Shown in pieces: positions 15,401 through 16,759 of a DNA stretch of 16,759 bases (positions within the stretch are counted from its first letter, which is position 1; each line of letters starts with the position of its first letter). The stretch covers positions 1-16,759 of the forward strand of contig JAEZSJ010000302.1 of NCBI GenBank assembly GCA_023443985.1, given 5' to 3'. Made by a program: the position numbers and the translations under genes. A model generated the notes under the pieces. The model searched no databases. It was not told the origin of the DNA and saw only the letters and a program-made list of their open reading frames with translations. This DNA is from Verrucomicrobiota bacterium. Its GTDB lineage: Bacteria; Verrucomicrobiota; Verrucomicrobiia; Opitutales; Opitutaceae.

Positions 15401-16467
15401 AGGAGCGCAGCGAGCTGCAGGCCGCGCAGACGAAGCACCGGAGCGAGACCATCAAGGTCGAGAGCCTGCGCCGTTCGCTGTCCGACCAACAGTCCGCGCT
15501 CGAGAAGCAGTCCGCGATGCTGCGCGCCCAGCGCGAGGAGATTTCCCAGCTCGATTCCACCCTTGCCGAACAACGCGCCGAGATCGAGCAGCAGTCCGCG
15601 GAGCTCGCGGCCCGCACGGCGGCGCTCGACCGCGAGCGCGCCGAACTCGGCGCGAGCCGCCCGTCCTCCGCCGCCGACGCCGCGCGTCGGGCCCAGGCGG
15701 AACGCGAACTCTCCGCGCTGCGCGCGGAGAAGGACCGGCTCGCCAAGCAGCTCGAGGAGGCCCGCGCCGAGATGGCCGCGGGCGAAGCCGAGCTGCACGC
15801 GGTGCTCGACCAGGAACGAAAGGCCGCCGCCGCGGCGAAGGCCGAGCTCGAGGCGGAACGCAAGAAGCCGTCCGGGGCCGCCCCGGCGCCGAGCGAAGCG
15901 GAGCTCAAGCAGCTCGAGGAACAGCGCAAACAGCTCAAGGCCCAGGAGAGCCGGCTGAAGGACGAGCAGCGCACGCTCGAGGACGAGCAGGCGAAGCTCA
16001 AGGAGAACGCCGAGCAGGTCGAACGCGAGCGCCAGGAGCTCATGCAGGACATCGAGTCCTGGCAGATCCAGGAGGCCAATCTCAAGGGCTACGAGGAGCG
16101 GTTGCGCAAGCAGCAGACGCAGTTGGAGAGCGAGAAGGTGGCGTTGCAGAAACGCGCGGCCGCCGCCCCCGCCGCCGCCGCGGCGGGCGAGGAAAAGCTC
16201 CGCTCCGGCTGGGACCAGCTCAACAAGGCCACCGCCGCATTCGAGGCGGAACGCAAGAATTTCGAGAATGAGATGCTCGCCCTGCAGGAGCAGGGGCGGA
16301 TGCTCAAGCAGCAGGAGGACCGCATCCGCGCGCAGGCGGCGAAGCTCGAGGTCGACCAGAAGAAGTTCCAGGACATGCTCGCACAGCTCGCCGACGGCGA
16401 AGCGGCGACCGCTGGGAGCGGCGAACAGAAGAGCGCCAAGGGCATCTTCAAGTTCGGCAAGAAGTAG
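12412..16467 (+). CDS. Degenerate receiver-like domain fused to a giant coiled coil (unknown function)
   Basis: A 1351-residue protein. Residues 1-118 fit the receiver fold: KKILIAHSNP, FDLALIEQAL, PVFLLAKDLALP and GVADVFNQPED. The acidic pair is replaced by His9-Ser10, the phosphoacceptor Asp by Glu53, the Thr by Ala80 and the Lys by Gln102, so phosphorylation is very unlikely. A Gly-rich linker (about 122-157, with Pro136, Pro139 and GKGGGK) leads to about 945 residues without proline, dominated by Glu, Ala, Gln, Lys, Arg and Leu in heptad-like order: a very long coiled coil. After Pro1084 come shorter coils, an Ala/Pro hinge near 1250-1260, and the basic tail KGIFKFGKK. I see no cysteine and only three Trp. 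No ATPase motif is present, so it is not SMC. TTG 12412 is chosen because it begins the receiver strand; TTG 12358 is an alternative. It appears monocistronic. Confidence 0.88.
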   Translation: MTKKILIAHSNPKAKRTLTLLLADAGFDVRAATKAAEAVELAKHELFDLALIEQALRTPEGDMLAAIRAEQPTLPVFLLAKDLALPAIIQAIRLGVADVFNQPEDFKAIVERAHALLRPGQTFSGGEALGEIESLPSAPAGKGGGKAAGGEASALTQQLTALKADLAKLSKEQSDLAVATESLRAEREALQGEVDSLSLSRTQAQKVEAETAAARAQLQKIQSEAKQAQQQIATLEAEKVAIEQERAALAKQQSELAAGRGKQAQASAAEKAVIDKRVQELEERLVQAEMETAAAKQTEARLSAERQEVAALRAAAEKANAEAARLKTDLAQKLERQKQLDSVAADLAKREQALAEERAQLADLQAQAEQVLAERAQIDKTRADLATATARLKEQEGAFATNSRGLEEKRRQLASERQQIEDDRIQIEEQREGIRLTENTLAEKEKALRAERTELDLKLARLERLKSREVELDRREKQLAAAAESVATEQAEIENQRRELAGLREEQAQVREHAAKLERDAATLAAKQKDFARAQGQLEGERQGVARQQELLKTQLAQVQAQEAEQAEQAAAIAADQAAIEQQAKFLEQGKAALAKRETELAEAAQKLEADQAALAKTKSELAGERELVEAEIAKLEELKLLKQQLEKTSEALTQREEKLRGAEERLAQEQARFGEIKNADAKIKQDKSALALREAELSDREAKLAEEMTIVAQAKRKFEELQAQETALRANEAKVAEETKKLSQRSNQLAATEAAQEAEQLQLKEAQAKLSKELADAKAAAEKANAEAADLAARKAKLVEQQKEFEQANARLAADRSKIAQEAAELEGARTEQKQWEAELDAEAKRLAAEAQKLAAVDQAKRELDQARAQHEADLAAARAALEKERTAAREDSARIQTQRAELEAQSAELQALEQHLAGLQEEAARVRQEAEQITAQQTALEERAARLKSFEAAARNEKTRITQLEALLEKERAGLTAEREQLFRQIEEERQIVEQERSELQAAQTKHRSETIKVESLRRSLSDQQSALEKQSAMLRAQREEISQLDSTLAEQRAEIEQQSAELAARTAALDRERAELGASRPSSAADAARRAQAERELSALRAEKDRLAKQLEEARAEMAAGEAELHAVLDQERKAAAAAKAELEAERKKPSGAAPAPSEAELKQLEEQRKQLKAQESRLKDEQRTLEDEQAKLKENAEQVERERQELMQDIESWQIQEANLKGYEERLRKQQTQLESEKVALQKRAAAAPAAAAAGEEKLRSGWDQLNKATAAFEAERKNFENEMLALQEQGRMLKQQEDRIRAQAAKLEVDQKKFQDMLAQLADGEAATAGSGEQKSAKGIFKFGKK

Positions 16468-16759
16468 GGGCTGCGGCGCCTTGAACGCGCATGACGGCGG
16501 TCCCGATCGGGCCGGCGTCGCGCCGTGCTCCACCTCCCATTCGGAAATCGGGCCGGCGTGACGGAGGGCTTGTCCGCCGTTGGCGGGGCGGGGGATCCGG
16601 CGCGCCCTTCTTCGCGCTGGGAGGCCGATCCGAGAGCCGTTTGCGGTTGCTCATCGCGCGGTGAGCTGGGGTCGGTCGCGGCCGTGCACCGCCATGGGGG
16701 GCGGCCCGCGGCGGAGTACTGCGGTGTGAACGCGGGAGAACGCGCGGCGCCGGGATTGA
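16468..16759. other. Gene-free 3' end of window with a short direct repeat
   Basis: The final 292 bp hold no gene I can support. Open frames here are short, Arg/Pro/Gly-rich and overlap the 3' end of the coiled-coil gene. A 13-bp direct repeat, ATCGGGCCGGCGT, occurs at 16506-16518 and 16547-16559. An imperfect inverted repeat lies around 16590-16630 with no T-tract. A promoter or gene start may lie just past the window edge. Confidence 0.5.
16506..16559. repeat. 13-bp direct repeat, 41-bp period
   Basis: ATCGGGCCGGCGT is found at 16506-16518 and again at 16547-16559, with unrelated sequence between. Two copies are too few to call an array; in such GC-rich DNA chance is possible. Confidence 0.45.

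Noticed and set aside
12376..16533. A 1385-codon open frame on the minus strand covering the whole coiled-coil gene
   Set aside because: It is a composition effect: GAG, GCC, CAG and AAG codons of the coil read as Leu, Gly/Ala and Leu codons in antisense, so stops are rare. The product is Leu/Gly/Arg low complexity with no domain, while the plus-strand product has a recognisable receiver fold.
16448..16654. A 68-codon minus-strand open frame near the window end
   Set aside because: Arg/Pro/Gly-rich, overlaps the 3' end of the coiled-coil gene, has no ribosome binding site and no recognisable feature.

Overview
This is a high-GC bacterial chromosome segment with ten complete genes plus the 3' end of rpoC. 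I see no tRNA, rRNA, insertion sequence, phage gene or CRISPR array. The style suggests an environmental Gram-negative bacterium, and Verrucomicrobiota of the Opitutus type is my best guess. The reasons are very high GC, almost no Shine-Dalgarno sequences, and an ECF sigma / zinc-finger anti-sigma with HEAT-like tail / DUF4097-like cassette. This placement is an inference and only a phylogeny of the RpoC fragment would settle it.

Layout. (1) 3-631: C-terminus of RNA polymerase beta' and a strong intrinsic terminator. (2) 730-1671: a Tat-exported metallo-beta-lactamase-fold hydrolase, followed by about 340 bp without a gene. (3) 4458 down to 2009, minus strand: a compact operon of ECF sigma factor, membrane anti-sigma factor and an exported DUF4097-like beta-repeat protein, ending in an intrinsic terminator at 1894-1925. 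(4) 5453-4689 minus and 5533-6567 plus: a divergent pair, a SpoU-family RNA 2'-O-methyltransferase and a Gfo/Idh/MocA oxidoreductase. (5) 7283-6663 minus (tubby/LURP-one-like orphan with its own terminator) and 8128-7448 minus (deoxyribose-phosphate aldolase, deoC). (6) 8256-12123 plus: a tight four-gene operon of a LytS-type sensor kinase, a LytTR response regulator, an ABC ATPase and an ABC-2 permease, arranged like a regulated NatAB-type exporter. (7) 12412-16467 plus: a 1351-residue protein with a degenerate receiver-like domain fused to a giant proline-free coiled coil. The last 292 bp hold no gene I can support.

How the parts work together. Two envelope-sensing modules stand out. In one, the sigma factor is probably held by the membrane anti-sigma factor and released by an envelope signal; the exported beta-repeat protein is encoded in the same transcript. 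In the other, a membrane kinase signals to a LytTR regulator that probably controls the transporter encoded downstream. The remaining genes are isolated metabolic or RNA-modification functions. The most unusual item is the large coiled-coil protein, whose N-terminal receiver fold has lost every residue needed for phosphorylation, so it is unlikely to work as a normal response regulator and more likely serves as a scaffold or filament-forming protein.
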